Shown: in pieces, positions 8,970-18,465 of the stretch | How positions within the stretch are numbered: position 1 is the first letter of the stretch | Layout: each line of letters starts with the position of its first letter | Origin: Candidatus Dormiibacterota bacterium | GTDB lineage: Bacteria > Chloroflexota > Dormibacteria > Aeolococcales > Aeolococcaceae | Assembly (NCBI GenBank): GCA_003162415.1 | Contig: PMOL01000004.1 | Coordinates: 392,474-456,473, forward strand | Length of the DNA: 64,000 nucleotides | Reading direction: 5' to 3' | The notes under the pieces: model-generated | Told to the model about the DNA's origin: nothing | The model's input: the letters and a program-made list of their open reading frames with translations, nothing else | The model's database searches: none | Made by a program: the position numbers and the translations under genes

Positions 8970-9971
8970 ATGCGCATCGAATCAGCGGTCACGTCGATCT
9001 CGTGGATCCCATCCGAGGCTGTCCAGGGGGTCACCAAGGTCCCATTCGAAATCGGCCTTGCCCATTACGACGACCCGCCCCCGGATCACGTCGAGTCGCT
9101 CGACGCACTGCAGGCTGCGGATCGCTTCCGCTTCGCCAACCAGCTGACGGCGTGGATCGATGTCGTCGACGGCCACATCGTCGGCCACGGGCAGGCGGGC
9201 GGCGGGCAGATCGGGTCGACGACGATCACCCTCGGTGGCCGTGGCATGACCTTCGCGGCGGTTGCCTTTCCAGACAAACGCCCGGCGCCGGTGGTCGGCG
9301 AGGGCTGGGTACGCTTCACCCAGACCTGCGGTGGACGGACCGGAGTCCCGGCACCTCGCAGGGTGAATCGACCTCCCTTCGTCCAGATCGCCGCCCCGCT
9401 TGCATGGACGACTCTGACCCTGACGCTCCACGCCGACGGAACGTGGACCCATGAGCTGACCGGCGCCAGTCCATTCCCGCGCCACTGGGTGTACGACCGC
9501 GATCAGAACCTGACCCAGAAGTCAGGGCTGGTTGACTTCAAGAGCTGGTACCAGCACGCCTTCGGGTCTCATACCCCGTGGGGCGACGAGGATTCGCCGG
9601 CGCTGGTCACCGAGGTGGAGACGGCGCTGGAGCGCCAGCTGTCGACGCGCATCATGCGAGGCGGGGTCAAACCGCGCATCCAAACGGTCAAGCAGGGCGC
9701 GACGCTCGTGAACCAGGGCGACCTGGGGAGCGACATGTACGTGCTCCTGGATGGTGTGCTCTCGGTCGAAGTTGACGGAGCGTCAGTGGCCAATGTCGGA
9801 CCGGGCGCCGTCCTGGGCGAGCGTGCACTGCTCGAGGGCGGACGGCGAACCGCGACGCTCCGCGCGTTGACGCCATGCAAGGTTGCGGCCGCAAACGGTG
9901 CCGAGGTGGCCCCGGAGATACTCAGCGAGCTGGCTGAGGGGCACCGCCGTGAAGGGGCTCAAGCCGGCTGA
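8970..9971 (+). CDS. Protein with C-terminal cyclic-nucleotide-binding domain
   Basis: A 333-residue soluble protein. The last 110 residues are a CRP-like cNMP-binding domain: GDLGSDMYVLLDG beta-roll, then a phosphate-binding cassette GAVLGERALLEGGRRTATLRA that keeps the Glu and Arg contacting the cyclic phosphate. The first 220 residues match no family I recognise; they are Trp/Gly-rich with an apparent beta character and no membrane helix. The start is supported by GGAGG at 8959-8963. There is no DNA-binding domain, so it is not a CRP regulator; it may be an effector for the divergent cyclase. Its 3' end overlaps the convergent gene by 50 bases. Confidence 0.8.
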   Translation: MRIESAVTSISWIPSEAVQGVTKVPFEIGLAHYDDPPPDHVESLDALQAADRFRFANQLTAWIDVVDGHIVGHGQAGGGQIGSTTITLGGRGMTFAAVAFPDKRPAPVVGEGWVRFTQTCGGRTGVPAPRRVNRPPFVQIAAPLAWTTLTLTLHADGTWTHELTGASPFPRHWVYDRDQNLTQKSGLVDFKSWYQHAFGSHTPWGDEDSPALVTEVETALERQLSTRIMRGGVKPRIQTVKQGATLVNQGDLGSDMYVLLDGVLSVEVDGASVANVGPGAVLGERALLEGGRRTATLRALTPCKVAAANGAEVAPEILSELAEGHRREGAQAG

Positions 9972-10767
9972 TCGCGGCACGAACCCGATCCAGGGCGATC
10001 TCCGGCGGCAGCGTGGCCACCTCGACGCGCCGGCCGCTGAGCAGCCAGTCGATCTCGGCGGGCTCCAGGAGGGTGCCGAGATCGCGGGGCAGGCGTGCCG
10101 GGGCGCCTTCGATCACCTGATGTGCCGGCCCGTCGACGTCCCGCGGCCGCAGCCCACCGTCGACTGCCTCGACACCCGAGTCGCGAAGATCCTGCACCAG
10201 CGCGCAGCCACGCGGGGAGGCATCGTGGAACACGATCACGGCTGTCCCCGCGCGCGGCGTCCAGGCATCACTGGCCACGACCACCTCGAGCGCGCCAAGC
10301 TCCGCGCGCTCGGCGTTGGCGGCGATCATCGCGGCAGTTTCAGCCGAGTCGGTGACGATGGAGGTCGCCGCCGCGGGGCCCTCCGACCCAACCGGAGCGG
10401 TGTCCGGAGGAATCAAGCCATCCGGCTCGAGGGACCCGAAGCGACTCCGGAACTCGTCAAATGAGAGCGCGAGCAGGCGCCCGGTGAGCCTCGGGCGGCG
10501 CATTCGCCCGAGGATGCCGGTGAGGACAAGCGCGACTCCGAGCGTCACGAAGAGCGCGAAGACGACCTTGATGCCGATGAAGATCAACCCGATGAGGATC
10601 ATCAGTACGCCGAGACCGATCTCGCCGTTCGAGGTGGCGTTGGAGGGAGTGGTCTCGGCGCGAGCGCAGGTCGCGTAGTACAGCTGCCGCTGCGTGTATC
10701 GCCATCCACCCGCTGCCAGCCCGGCGGCGGAGTCCTCGACGAGCAACGTGGTCACCGGAAGTGCCAT
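9922..10767 (-). CDS. Unrecognised membrane protein
   Basis: About 281 residues from ATG 10767, the first Met giving a sensible N-terminus. After about 55 residues (including TQRQLYYATCAR) there are two adjacent hydrophobic helices (GEIGLGVLMILIGLIFIGIK and ALFVTLGVALVLTGILG), then a soluble C-terminal domain of about 190 residues rich in Asp, Glu and Arg. I do not recognise the family. Its 3' end overlaps the convergent cNMP-binding gene by 50 bases, and its start lies 77 bases from the divergent mutase start. A helical hairpin with a cytoplasmic domain fits an anchored regulatory or scaffold protein; that is inference only. Confidence 0.65.
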   Translation of the reverse strand: MALPVTTLLVEDSAAGLAAGGWRYTQRQLYYATCARAETTPSNATSNGEIGLGVLMILIGLIFIGIKVVFALFVTLGVALVLTGILGRMRRPRLTGRLLALSFDEFRSRFGSLEPDGLIPPDTAPVGSEGPAAATSIVTDSAETAAMIAANAERAELGALEVVVASDAWTPRAGTAVIVFHDASPRGCALVQDLRDSGVEAVDGGLRPRDVDGPAHQVIEGAPARLPRDLGTLLEPAEIDWLLSGRRVEVATLPPEIALDRVRAAISRLEPLHGGAPQPAR

Positions 10768-10832
10768 CGCGGGCGAGTGTTGCACAGGTTCCGGACACTG
10801 GCCGCCGAGTTCGCGCGCTCGTGACACAGCGA

Positions 10833-10838
10833 TATGCT
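10833..10838 (+). promoter_or_regulatory. -10-like element TATGCT before the acyl-CoA mutase gene
   Basis: TATGCT ends six bases before ATG 10845, placing the expected transcription start on the start codon. A weak TTCGCG lies 17 bases further upstream. This supports 10845 over the upstream in-frame ATG at 10761. Confidence 0.4.
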
Positions 10839-10844
10839 GCGGCG

Positions 10845-12554
10845 ATGGTCGTCGAACCGGATGCGTTGTCGTCCGTCACGGTGGAAGAAGGAGAACCGGA
10901 CTTCATCGAGGCGCTTCTCGAGTGGCAGGACACGGTTCTCGAGCCGGCGCGGGCGCGGGGGGAGCGCAAGGATCCGTTCGGGACTGGGAGCGGCATTCCC
11001 GTGGACCCGCTCTACACCCCGGCCGATCTCAACGCCCACGACCCGCTTCGCCAGGAGGGCTTCCCCGGGGTGCCGCCGTTCACGCGCGGCATCCAGCCGA
11101 CCATGTATCGCGGGCGCCTCTGGAGCATCCGCCAGTACGCGGGCTACGGCACCGCCAGCGATGCCAACGCACGTTTCCGCTACCTGCTTGCCCAAGGACA
11201 GCCGGGGCTCTCCGTGGCCTTCGACCTGCCGACCCAGATGGGCCTCGACAGCGATGATCCGCGCAGTACCGGCGAGGTCGGGCAGGTCGGCGTCGCCATC
11301 GACTCGGTGCGCGACATGGAGGACCTGTTCGAGGGCATCCCGCTCAGCGCGGTGAGCACCTCGATGACCATCAACGCACCAGCGCCGGTGCTGGTGGCGA
11401 TGTACGTCGTCGCCGCGGAGCGTCAGGGCCTCGACGCGGCGTCGATCATGGGGACGGTCCAGAACGACGTGCTCAAGGAGTACGTCGCTCGCGGAACCTT
11501 CATCTATCCGCCGCGGCCGTCACTGCGCCTGGCCGCCGATCTGATCGTCTGGTGCACGAGCAACGCGCCCAAGTTCAACCCGATCTCGCTCTCCGGGTAC
11601 CACATCCGCGAGGCGGGAAGCACCGCCGCACAGGAGATGGCGTTCGCCATCGCCAACGCGTGTGCCTACGTGCAGGCATCGATCGAACGCGGCATCGGCG
11701 TGGACGACTTCGCGCCCAAGCTCTCGTGGATCTTCAACACCCATATCGATTTCTTCGAGGAGATCGCCAAGTACCGAGCCCTGCGACGCCTCTGGTCGCG
11801 AACCATGGCCGAACGATTTCACGCGCGCGACCCGCGCTCGCTCATGCTGCGCACGCACACGCAGACGGGCGGTTCGACACTCACCGCCCAGCAGCCGGAG
11901 AACAACATCGTCCGGGCCGCCATCGAGGCACTCGCGGCGGTGCTCGGTGGTGTTCAGTCGCTCGCGCTGTCCTGCTACGACGAGGCGCTCTCCATCCCGA
12001 CCGAGAAGGCGCAGCGCATCGCCGTGCGGACGCAGCAGATCATCGCCGAGGAGACCGGCGTGACCAACACGGTCGACCCGCTGGGTGGTTCGTACTACGT
12101 CGAATGGCTCACCGACGAGCTCGAACGTGAGGCTCGCCGGCTCCTCGACGAGATCGACGAGCGCGGCGGCGCGGTCGCGTGCATCGAAGCCGGATGGATG
12201 CAGCAGCTCATCCAGGACGAGGCCTACCGCACCGAGCGCGCGATCGCGGTCGGAGATAAGGTCATCGTCGGCGTCAACCGCTACACCGAGACCGAGGAGG
12301 GTGGAGCCCCACTGCTCTTCCGCCCTGACGAACGCGCAATGGCCGAGCAGGCCGCACGGCTCGCGGCGCATCGCGCCCGGCGTGACCGGGGAGCTGTCGA
12401 CGTGGCGCTCGCGGCGGTCAAGCAGGCAGCGACGTCGGACGCGACGCTGATGCCGCGCATCCTCGACGCCGTACGTGCGGAGGCGACGCTCGGGGAGATC
12501 TGCGGGGCGCTGCGGGCCGTCTTCGGCGAGTACCATCCCCCGGCCACGATCTGA
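10845..12554 (+). CDS. Acyl-CoA mutase large subunit (methylmalonyl-CoA mutase type)
   Basis: A 569-residue catalytic subunit of a B12-dependent acyl-CoA mutase (TIM-barrel domain only). Family motifs: LWSIRQYAGYGTA, LSVAFDLPTQMG, STSMTINAPA, NDVLKEYVARGTFIYPP, ISLSGYHIREAG, RTHTQTGGSTLT and DPLGGSYYVEWLT. The Tyr in RQYAG is the residue of methylmalonyl-CoA mutases; 2-hydroxyisobutyryl-CoA mutases carry Ile there. The cobalamin-binding domain is absent, so a separate small subunit must be encoded elsewhere; none is in this window, nor is a MeaB-type chaperone. Expected reaction: succinyl-CoA/(R)-methylmalonyl-CoA interconversion in propionate or branched-chain metabolism. Ethylmalonyl-CoA is a possible alternative substrate. 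Confidence 0.88.
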   Translation: MVVEPDALSSVTVEEGEPDFIEALLEWQDTVLEPARARGERKDPFGTGSGIPVDPLYTPADLNAHDPLRQEGFPGVPPFTRGIQPTMYRGRLWSIRQYAGYGTASDANARFRYLLAQGQPGLSVAFDLPTQMGLDSDDPRSTGEVGQVGVAIDSVRDMEDLFEGIPLSAVSTSMTINAPAPVLVAMYVVAAERQGLDAASIMGTVQNDVLKEYVARGTFIYPPRPSLRLAADLIVWCTSNAPKFNPISLSGYHIREAGSTAAQEMAFAIANACAYVQASIERGIGVDDFAPKLSWIFNTHIDFFEEIAKYRALRRLWSRTMAERFHARDPRSLMLRTHTQTGGSTLTAQQPENNIVRAAIEALAAVLGGVQSLALSCYDEALSIPTEKAQRIAVRTQQIIAEETGVTNTVDPLGGSYYVEWLTDELEREARRLLDEIDERGGAVACIEAGWMQQLIQDEAYRTERAIAVGDKVIVGVNRYTETEEGGAPLLFRPDERAMAEQAARLAAHRARRDRGAVDVALAAVKQAATSDATLMPRILDAVRAEATLGEICGALRAVFGEYHPPATI

Positions 12555-12564
12555 TTCGCGCGAG

Positions 12565-13053
12565 TTGGGTTCCATCAAGCGCTGGTTCAAGAACAACCCT
12601 CGCACCGTCTTCCTGGTCGTGGTCGGCGTCGTGCTCCTCGGTCTCTTCCTCGGAGTGATCACGCCGCTCTTCGCGACCGCGGGCCCTGCCATGGCGGATA
12701 TCAGCGGCGTGATCCCGGCCACTGCGACCGCTGACCAACGCCTCGAGGTGGACGTTTCCATCGACAACGTCGGTGACCCGGTCATCGGCCAGCTCTGCGT
12801 CGGGGCACTGGTGTCCGGTCCGCTGACGCCGGTTGATGTCATCTTTCAGAACATCGACAAGGAGCCGTTCGTCGACCAGCAGGGAACATGGAAGGCGTGC
12901 GGTGGTGAGCTGACGAGCCAGTCGAGCGCCCCGGTGCAGCTGTTCTTCCAGGCCGGGACTCCGGGTGCCGCTCAACTCGTCCTGTCGCCGATGAACGGCA
13001 AGCAGACCGTCGGCCAGGCGCTCACCGGATCGCTATCCGTGCAAAACCCCTGA
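12565..13053 (+). CDS. Single-pass membrane-anchored hypothetical protein
   Basis: About 162 residues from TTG 12565, the only start that places the hydrophobic segment (TVFLVVVGVVLLGLFLGVITP) near the N-terminus after a short basic lead (SIKRWFKNN) and avoids overlap with the mutase, which ends ten bases before. The exported part looks like an immunoglobulin-like beta domain with two Cys (GQLCVGAL and WKACGG) that could form a disulfide. No family recognised. The tight spacing suggests transcription with the mutase, without evidence of a shared function. Confidence 0.6.
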   Translation: MGSIKRWFKNNPRTVFLVVVGVVLLGLFLGVITPLFATAGPAMADISGVIPATATADQRLEVDVSIDNVGDPVIGQLCVGALVSGPLTPVDVIFQNIDKEPFVDQQGTWKACGGELTSQSSAPVQLFFQAGTPGAAQLVLSPMNGKQTVGQALTGSLSVQNP

Positions 13054-13133
13054 CCTCTGAGGAACCGGATACAAGGCTGTCACGCCCAATTCTCTCGGCA
13101 TCTCTGCCTCTAGGCTCTTGTCTCGAGAGGGTT

Positions 13134-15452
13134 ATGCGAAACGAGAGCGCCGCTCGGCGCTGGCTGCCAATATTCGCGACGGCGGTACTGCTCGGCATCA
13201 CGTGCTGGCAACTCGTGGATTCCTCGCTCCCGCCACGGATCTGGCTCGTGGAGGCCGAGGTCGTGGTGGTCGCATCGGTGATGCTCGAGATCACGATTCG
13301 GTTACGTCGTGCCGCCCGCGTCAACGCCTCGGTCGTCGCTCTCGTGCACGGACTCACCAGTGTCGGGTTGTGCACGCTTGTCCTCGGCCTCTCCGCACCA
13401 CGGTTGACCCACCCCGTCCCGCTCATCGTGCTCGGCTTCGTCGCCGTGCTGTTGACGGTCGACCCATCGGCTCGTGCCCCGGCGCTCTGGACCATCCTCG
13501 TGGCGTCGTGCGCCGGGCTCGCCGCTGTCTGGTGGTGGGGCGGGCTGATCCCCGTGTACGGAACCAACCAGCTCATTCAGATCGAAGCACTCCTGGTGGG
13601 CGTGGTCATCCTTGCCTATTCCAACTGGTCGCTGACCGACCGCCATTACCAGGCGCAGACGCGAAGGTTGAGAGCGGTTGCCGATGTGGCACGCCGGCTC
13701 GGGTTGACCACCGACTCGAGCGAGGTCGCGGCGGCGGTCCTCGGTGGCTGCCACGAAACCTACCCGGACGCGACCTGGGGACGCGTCCTGCTCTTCGAGG
13801 CCGGCGCCGGCGGCCTGGCGACGCTGCCCCTGATCCTCGGTCCCGCAGGAGTGACTCTGGCGAGTGGACCGCCGGTCATCATGGCGCCGGGAGACGGCGT
13901 CATCGGCCGGGTGTACCTCACCGGCGAGGCGTGCCTGCTCCGGACTCCCCGCGATATCAAGCAGGCGTATGCGGCAATGCCGCATTCGCGCCTCGAGGAG
14001 CTCGAGAGTCTCGGTGATGGCCGGCGCTCGAGAAGCGTCGTCGCAGCCCCGCTTCGTGCTGCCGGCGGACGTGTGATCGGCGTGCTCGTCCTCATCTCCC
14101 ATGCGCGCCGCGGTGCCTGGGATGTCGACGATCTCACCGTCGTCCAGGCAATCGCCGACGAGGCCGCGGTGGCCGTCGCGCGTGCCGGTCTCTTCGAGGA
14201 GAAGGCGCTGCACGCCACCACCGATCCGCTGACCAAGGTTGGCAACCGGCGTGCATTCGAGGAGCGTCTCGGGGAATTGACCGGCGCGACCGCGGTCATC
14301 GCGATCGACGTCGACCATCTCAAGCCCATCAACGACGAGTTCGGTCACGAGGCAGGCGACATGCTGCTCATCGAGGTCGCCCGAACCCTGCGCGCCCAGC
14401 TTCGTGCCGGCGACCAGCTCCTCAGGATCGGCGGCGATGAGTTCGTGTCAATCATGGATGCAACGACCGAAGCCGAGGCGGTGGCGATCGCCGAGCGGAT
14501 GCGTGTCTCGCTCCACGGCGTCGCGCTGCCCCACGGCAAGGCACGTATCAGCGCTGGGGTTTCAGCCGGCGGTGGCGGCGTGCATGCACTCTGGCTGGCC
14601 GCCGACGAGGCATTGTCGAAGGCGAAGAAGGACGGCCGCGACCGTGTCGTGATCGCTGGAGATCGGTCGATGCCGAGTCTCGTGCGTGGCGGCGGCGGCG
14701 CCGGCGAGATGCTCGACGCGATTCTCAGCAAGCGGCGCGTGATCCAGGCGATGTTCCAGCCGATCGTGCTCCTGAACGACCACCACACGATCGGGTGGGA
14801 GGCGCTCGCGCGCGTCCCCGGGCTCCGTGATCCCGTCGACGGGGTCGAGGATGTGTTCGCTCTGGCGCACCGTCGCGGCGTCACCAAGGAGATCGACTGG
14901 ATCTGTAGACGGATCGCCATGTCGGCGGCGTCGGGCCTGCCCGGGTCGGATCCGCTCTTTCTCAATGTTTCGGCCGCGATGTTGCTCGATCCCCTCCACC
15001 CCGTCGACCACATGCTCCTGCTCGCCCGGTGGGCCGAGCGTGAGCCCGAGACCATCGTCCTCGAGATCACCGAGCGCGAATCGATCGCCGACCAGCAGCG
15101 ACTCCGATTGGTGCTCGCCAGCTATCGGGAGCATGGCTTCCAGTTCGCCCTTGACGACATCGGCGAGGGTCACTCCACGCTGGAGTTGCTCGCCGCTGCG
15201 GTCCCTGAGTTCGTCAAGGTTGCCAAGAGCATCACCCAGGCCTGCGACGAGCGCGGCGCCCGCGCGGTCATCGAGGCGACGGTTGCGTATGCACGCAGCT
15301 CGGGATCCACGGTCATCGCCGAGGGAATCGAGGACGAGGAGACGGCGGACCGTCTCATCGCACTCGGGGTCACCGCCGGCCAGGGCTACTGGCTCGGCCG
15401 CCCGCGCGAGATGGCCGTCGACCACGAAGTCCGAGGTGAGGCGACGGCCTGA
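13134..15452 (+). CDS. Membrane GAF-GGDEF-EAL cyclic-di-GMP turnover protein
   Basis: A 772-residue protein: six or so membrane helices (residues 1-165), a GAF-like domain (about 180-355), a GGDEF domain (about 365-490) with an intact RIGGDEF site, and an EAL domain (about 525-760) with GWEAL, FLNVSA, LEITERES, FALDDIGEGHS and IAEGIEDEET. Both the cyclase and phosphodiesterase motifs look competent, though the EAL loop-6 Asp pair is DDIG rather than DDFG and the usual KID lysine region reads VKVAKS. Net activity cannot be predicted. A -10-like TAGGCT at 13111-13116 and a GAGAGG before ATG 13134 suggest a leadered transcript. It converges with the S51-like gene. Confidence 0.92.
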   Translation: MRNESAARRWLPIFATAVLLGITCWQLVDSSLPPRIWLVEAEVVVVASVMLEITIRLRRAARVNASVVALVHGLTSVGLCTLVLGLSAPRLTHPVPLIVLGFVAVLLTVDPSARAPALWTILVASCAGLAAVWWWGGLIPVYGTNQLIQIEALLVGVVILAYSNWSLTDRHYQAQTRRLRAVADVARRLGLTTDSSEVAAAVLGGCHETYPDATWGRVLLFEAGAGGLATLPLILGPAGVTLASGPPVIMAPGDGVIGRVYLTGEACLLRTPRDIKQAYAAMPHSRLEELESLGDGRRSRSVVAAPLRAAGGRVIGVLVLISHARRGAWDVDDLTVVQAIADEAAVAVARAGLFEEKALHATTDPLTKVGNRRAFEERLGELTGATAVIAIDVDHLKPINDEFGHEAGDMLLIEVARTLRAQLRAGDQLLRIGGDEFVSIMDATTEAEAVAIAERMRVSLHGVALPHGKARISAGVSAGGGGVHALWLAADEALSKAKKDGRDRVVIAGDRSMPSLVRGGGGAGEMLDAILSKRRVIQAMFQPIVLLNDHHTIGWEALARVPGLRDPVDGVEDVFALAHRRGVTKEIDWICRRIAMSAASGLPGSDPLFLNVSAAMLLDPLHPVDHMLLLARWAEREPETIVLEITERESIADQQRLRLVLASYREHGFQFALDDIGEGHSTLELLAAAVPEFVKVAKSITQACDERGARAVIEATVAYARSSGSTVIAEGIEDEETADRLIALGVTAGQGYWLGRPREMAVDHEVRGEATA

Positions 15453-15470
15453 CGGCCCTCGCGGTCAGCC
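15446..15470. terminator. Hairpin between convergent genes
   Basis: GGCCTGAC (15446-15453) pairs with GTCAGCC (15464-15470) with one bulged base and a ten-base loop. It spans the convergent stops of the GGDEF-EAL and S51-like genes. No U-tract; a bidirectional or Rho-assisted terminator is plausible. Confidence 0.35.
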
Positions 15471-16763
15471 GGTCGGCGCGGCGACAAGGTCCCAGGTGGA
15501 ACCCGCCGGGGTGTCGTGCACCTCGATACCCGCATCCACCAGCAGATCGCGCAACCTGTCGGCGAGCGCGTACTCCCCCGCCCCGCGCATCTCGACGCGC
15601 AGGCTGAGAATCCGCTCAACCACAGGGCCGACCTGGTCGCGTGGATCGGCAGCGCCGTTACGGGCGAGGTCGCCAAGGCGCACCACGTACCGACGGAGGG
15701 TCTCGCGCGCACGATCCTGCTCGTCCGAGTCGAGCGTGTCCGCGGACCATTCGTGGATCTGCGAGTCGATCGCCAGGACAGCGCTGACTGCGCTGTCGAC
15801 GTCGCGTGCGGCGAGCGCCGTCTCGGCGGCCCCCGACTGGCGGGTGACCTCCTCGAGAAACGGTGAGACACCGGCGGCCGGAAGCGCGTCGGGGTCGGCG
15901 CCGTTTTCGGAGGCGGCGATGGCCGGCGCACCTCCCCCAGCGATGACCGGGCCGGCGCCGAGTGCGCTCACCGGCACGGTCGTGCCGTTCTCGAATCGTT
16001 GGGAGACGCCCTTGCGGCGCCAGGTCAATCCACCGCGCCCGCGGATGCTGACGGTTCCCGCATCGATGTCGAAGATGGCCGCGGTGTGCTCGTCGACACC
16101 GAGGATATCGACGCCGTCCGGGAGCAGCTCCTCGAGCATGCGCAGCCGGCGCTCGCCCATGTAGCAGTAGCGGGTGTCGTGCGTCCCGCCCTCGGCGTTG
16201 TTGTAGTGCGGGACGACCGCGGCACGAAGGCCGGTGACGCTCAGCAGGTCGAGGCCGTCCAGCCATCGCGGCTCCTCGCCAACCTTGTACACCTCGTAGA
16301 CCGGGAGCGAGCACACGCCAAGCCCGACCGCGGCCGCGCTCGCGAAGGTCACGCAGCCGCCATCCCGCAGCTTGGCGGCGAGCAGGTCCGGGACCGCAGT
16401 GCCGAGCCACTGACGGAGGGCGTAGCTCGGACTGCCCGGGCCCGCGAACACATAGCGCGCTTCGGCGACGCGGGCGAGCATGGTCTCGTACTCGAGCGCC
16501 GACGCCAGCTCGCGATTGCGAAACGTGGCGACGCTGATCGGAAACCCGACGCGGTCGCGAAAGTAGACGAGGGTGCGCTCGCTGATGTCCGCCGCGTTCT
16601 CCTGGAACCCAAACGGGGTGTCGAGCAGGACGGCGGGCACCGGGCGCGGCCCGAGGCGTGAGAGCAGATCGGCGTGCACCGACACCATCGTCGGGGTGGT
16701 CTCCCCGGATCCCATGATGGTGAGCAGGCGTGGCAGACGAGCGCCGCCGGCGGGGCCGTTCAC
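15465..16763 (-). CDS. S51/cyanophycinase-like peptidase fused to a CysRS-like C-terminal domain
   Basis: A 432-residue protein. Residues about 10-270 resemble the cyanophycinase/peptidase S51 class I glutamine-amidotransferase-like fold: IMGSGETTP at the start, VFAGPGSPSYALRQ with a putative nucleophile Ser in the GPGSP elbow, and a His/Asp-containing VVPHYNNAEGG. Residues about 320-432 resemble the C-terminal helical domain of cysteinyl-tRNA synthetases, ending YALADRLRDLLVDAGIEVHDTPAGSTWDL (split here: YALADRLRDLLVDAG, then IEVHDTPAGSTW). The synthetase catalytic core is absent. GTG 16763 is preceded by TACGAT at six bases. Substrate unknown; annotation as a cysteinyl-tRNA synthetase would be wrong. 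Confidence 0.75.
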   Translation of the reverse strand: MNGPAGGARLPRLLTIMGSGETTPTMVSVHADLLSRLGPRPVPAVLLDTPFGFQENAADISERTLVYFRDRVGFPISVATFRNRELASALEYETMLARVAEARYVFAGPGSPSYALRQWLGTAVPDLLAAKLRDGGCVTFASAAAVGLGVCSLPVYEVYKVGEEPRWLDGLDLLSVTGLRAAVVPHYNNAEGGTHDTRYCYMGERRLRMLEELLPDGVDILGVDEHTAAIFDIDAGTVSIRGRGGLTWRRKGVSQRFENGTTVPVSALGAGPVIAGGGAPAIAASENGADPDALPAAGVSPFLEEVTRQSGAAETALAARDVDSAVSAVLAIDSQIHEWSADTLDSDEQDRARETLRRYVVRLGDLARNGAADPRDQVGPVVERILSLRVEMRGAGEYALADRLRDLLVDAGIEVHDTPAGSTWDLVAAPTG

Positions 16764-16769
16764 GCCTCG

Positions 16770-16775
16770 ATCGTA
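16770..16775 (-). promoter_or_regulatory. -10-like element TACGAT before the S51-like fusion gene
   Basis: On the minus strand TACGAT is followed by six bases and GTG 16763, the leaderless layout seen repeatedly in this window. Confidence 0.4.
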
Positions 16776-16819
16776 CGGTGTGCGGCCCGTGCGACCATCG
16801 TCGAAGGAGGTAGCCGGCG

Positions 16820-17889
<1,070 letters not shown>

Positions 17890-17905
<16 letters not shown>

Positions 17906-17924
17906 ACGCAGCCGGTTGGTCAGC
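17890..17924. terminator. Bidirectional hairpin terminator between queG and a convergent gene
   Basis: GCTGACCGGCTGC (17890-17902) faces GCAGCC and GGTCAGC (17908-17924) with a five-base loop and a four-base bulge, giving a 13-pair GC-rich stem across the convergent stops of queG and the small membrane gene. Confidence 0.5.
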
Positions 17925-18273
17925 GGAAGAGCAGGACTGCCGCTCCCGCGCCGATAACCAGTGGCGCTCCGACACAGGCGGCCAGCAGCGAGACCGAATC
18001 GGGTTCGCCGGGCCACCAGGCCGGGGGCAGAGCCCGGTTGATCGGCACTCGCGCGCCGCGGAGACGCGTGTTCCCGTCGAAGAGTGCGAAGGCCGCGACG
18101 CAGGCCAGAGCGATGAGGAGCGCCGCCTCGGCGAGGAGCGCCGCTGCTGCGGTGGCGCCCGCGGCATGGAGCAAGGCGCAGAGGACGAAGGTCACGATGC
18201 CGAGGCCGGCGCCGCAGGACGCGGCCAGGAAAGTGGTCGGCAGCGAGGTGCGCGGCAGGCTCGGGAGTCGCAT
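17920..18273 (-). CDS. Small three-helix membrane protein
   Basis: About 117 residues from ATG 18273 (MRLPSLPRTS). Three hydrophobic segments are visible: FLAASCGAGLGIVTFVLCAL, an Ala/Leu-rich second helix (LLAEAALLIALACVAAFAL) and a C-terminal helix (LLAACVGAPLVIGAGAAVLL), with a polar loop between the last two. The frame is open further upstream, but that part is Arg/Pro-rich and lacks protein character. No family recognised; it sits alone between convergent queG and the divergent LysM gene. Confidence 0.6.
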   Translation of the reverse strand: MRLPSLPRTSLPTTFLAASCGAGLGIVTFVLCALLHAAGATAAAALLAEAALLIALACVAAFALFDGNTRLRGARVPINRALPPAWWPGEPDSVSLLAACVGAPLVIGAGAAVLLFR

Positions 18274-18465
18274 GGCTTTCGTTCGCAGCGTAGCACTCGG
18301 GCCGACTGGATGACGGTTCACAGGGAGGGGACTCGGTTGTGACGAAACCGTTACGGCAACCGGGAACGCTTGACGCAAGCGATCTACTGTGCCTACGCTG
18401 CGTCCGCCGCCACCGGGCGGCCGGTTCCCACTTCTCTCCCAACGTCCCACTACACGAGGAACCCG

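Noticed and set aside
10845-12554. 2-Hydroxyisobutyryl-CoA mutase large subunit
   Set aside because: The Tyr of RQYAG is kept as in methylmalonyl-type mutases; the hydroxyisobutyryl enzymes have Ile at this place.
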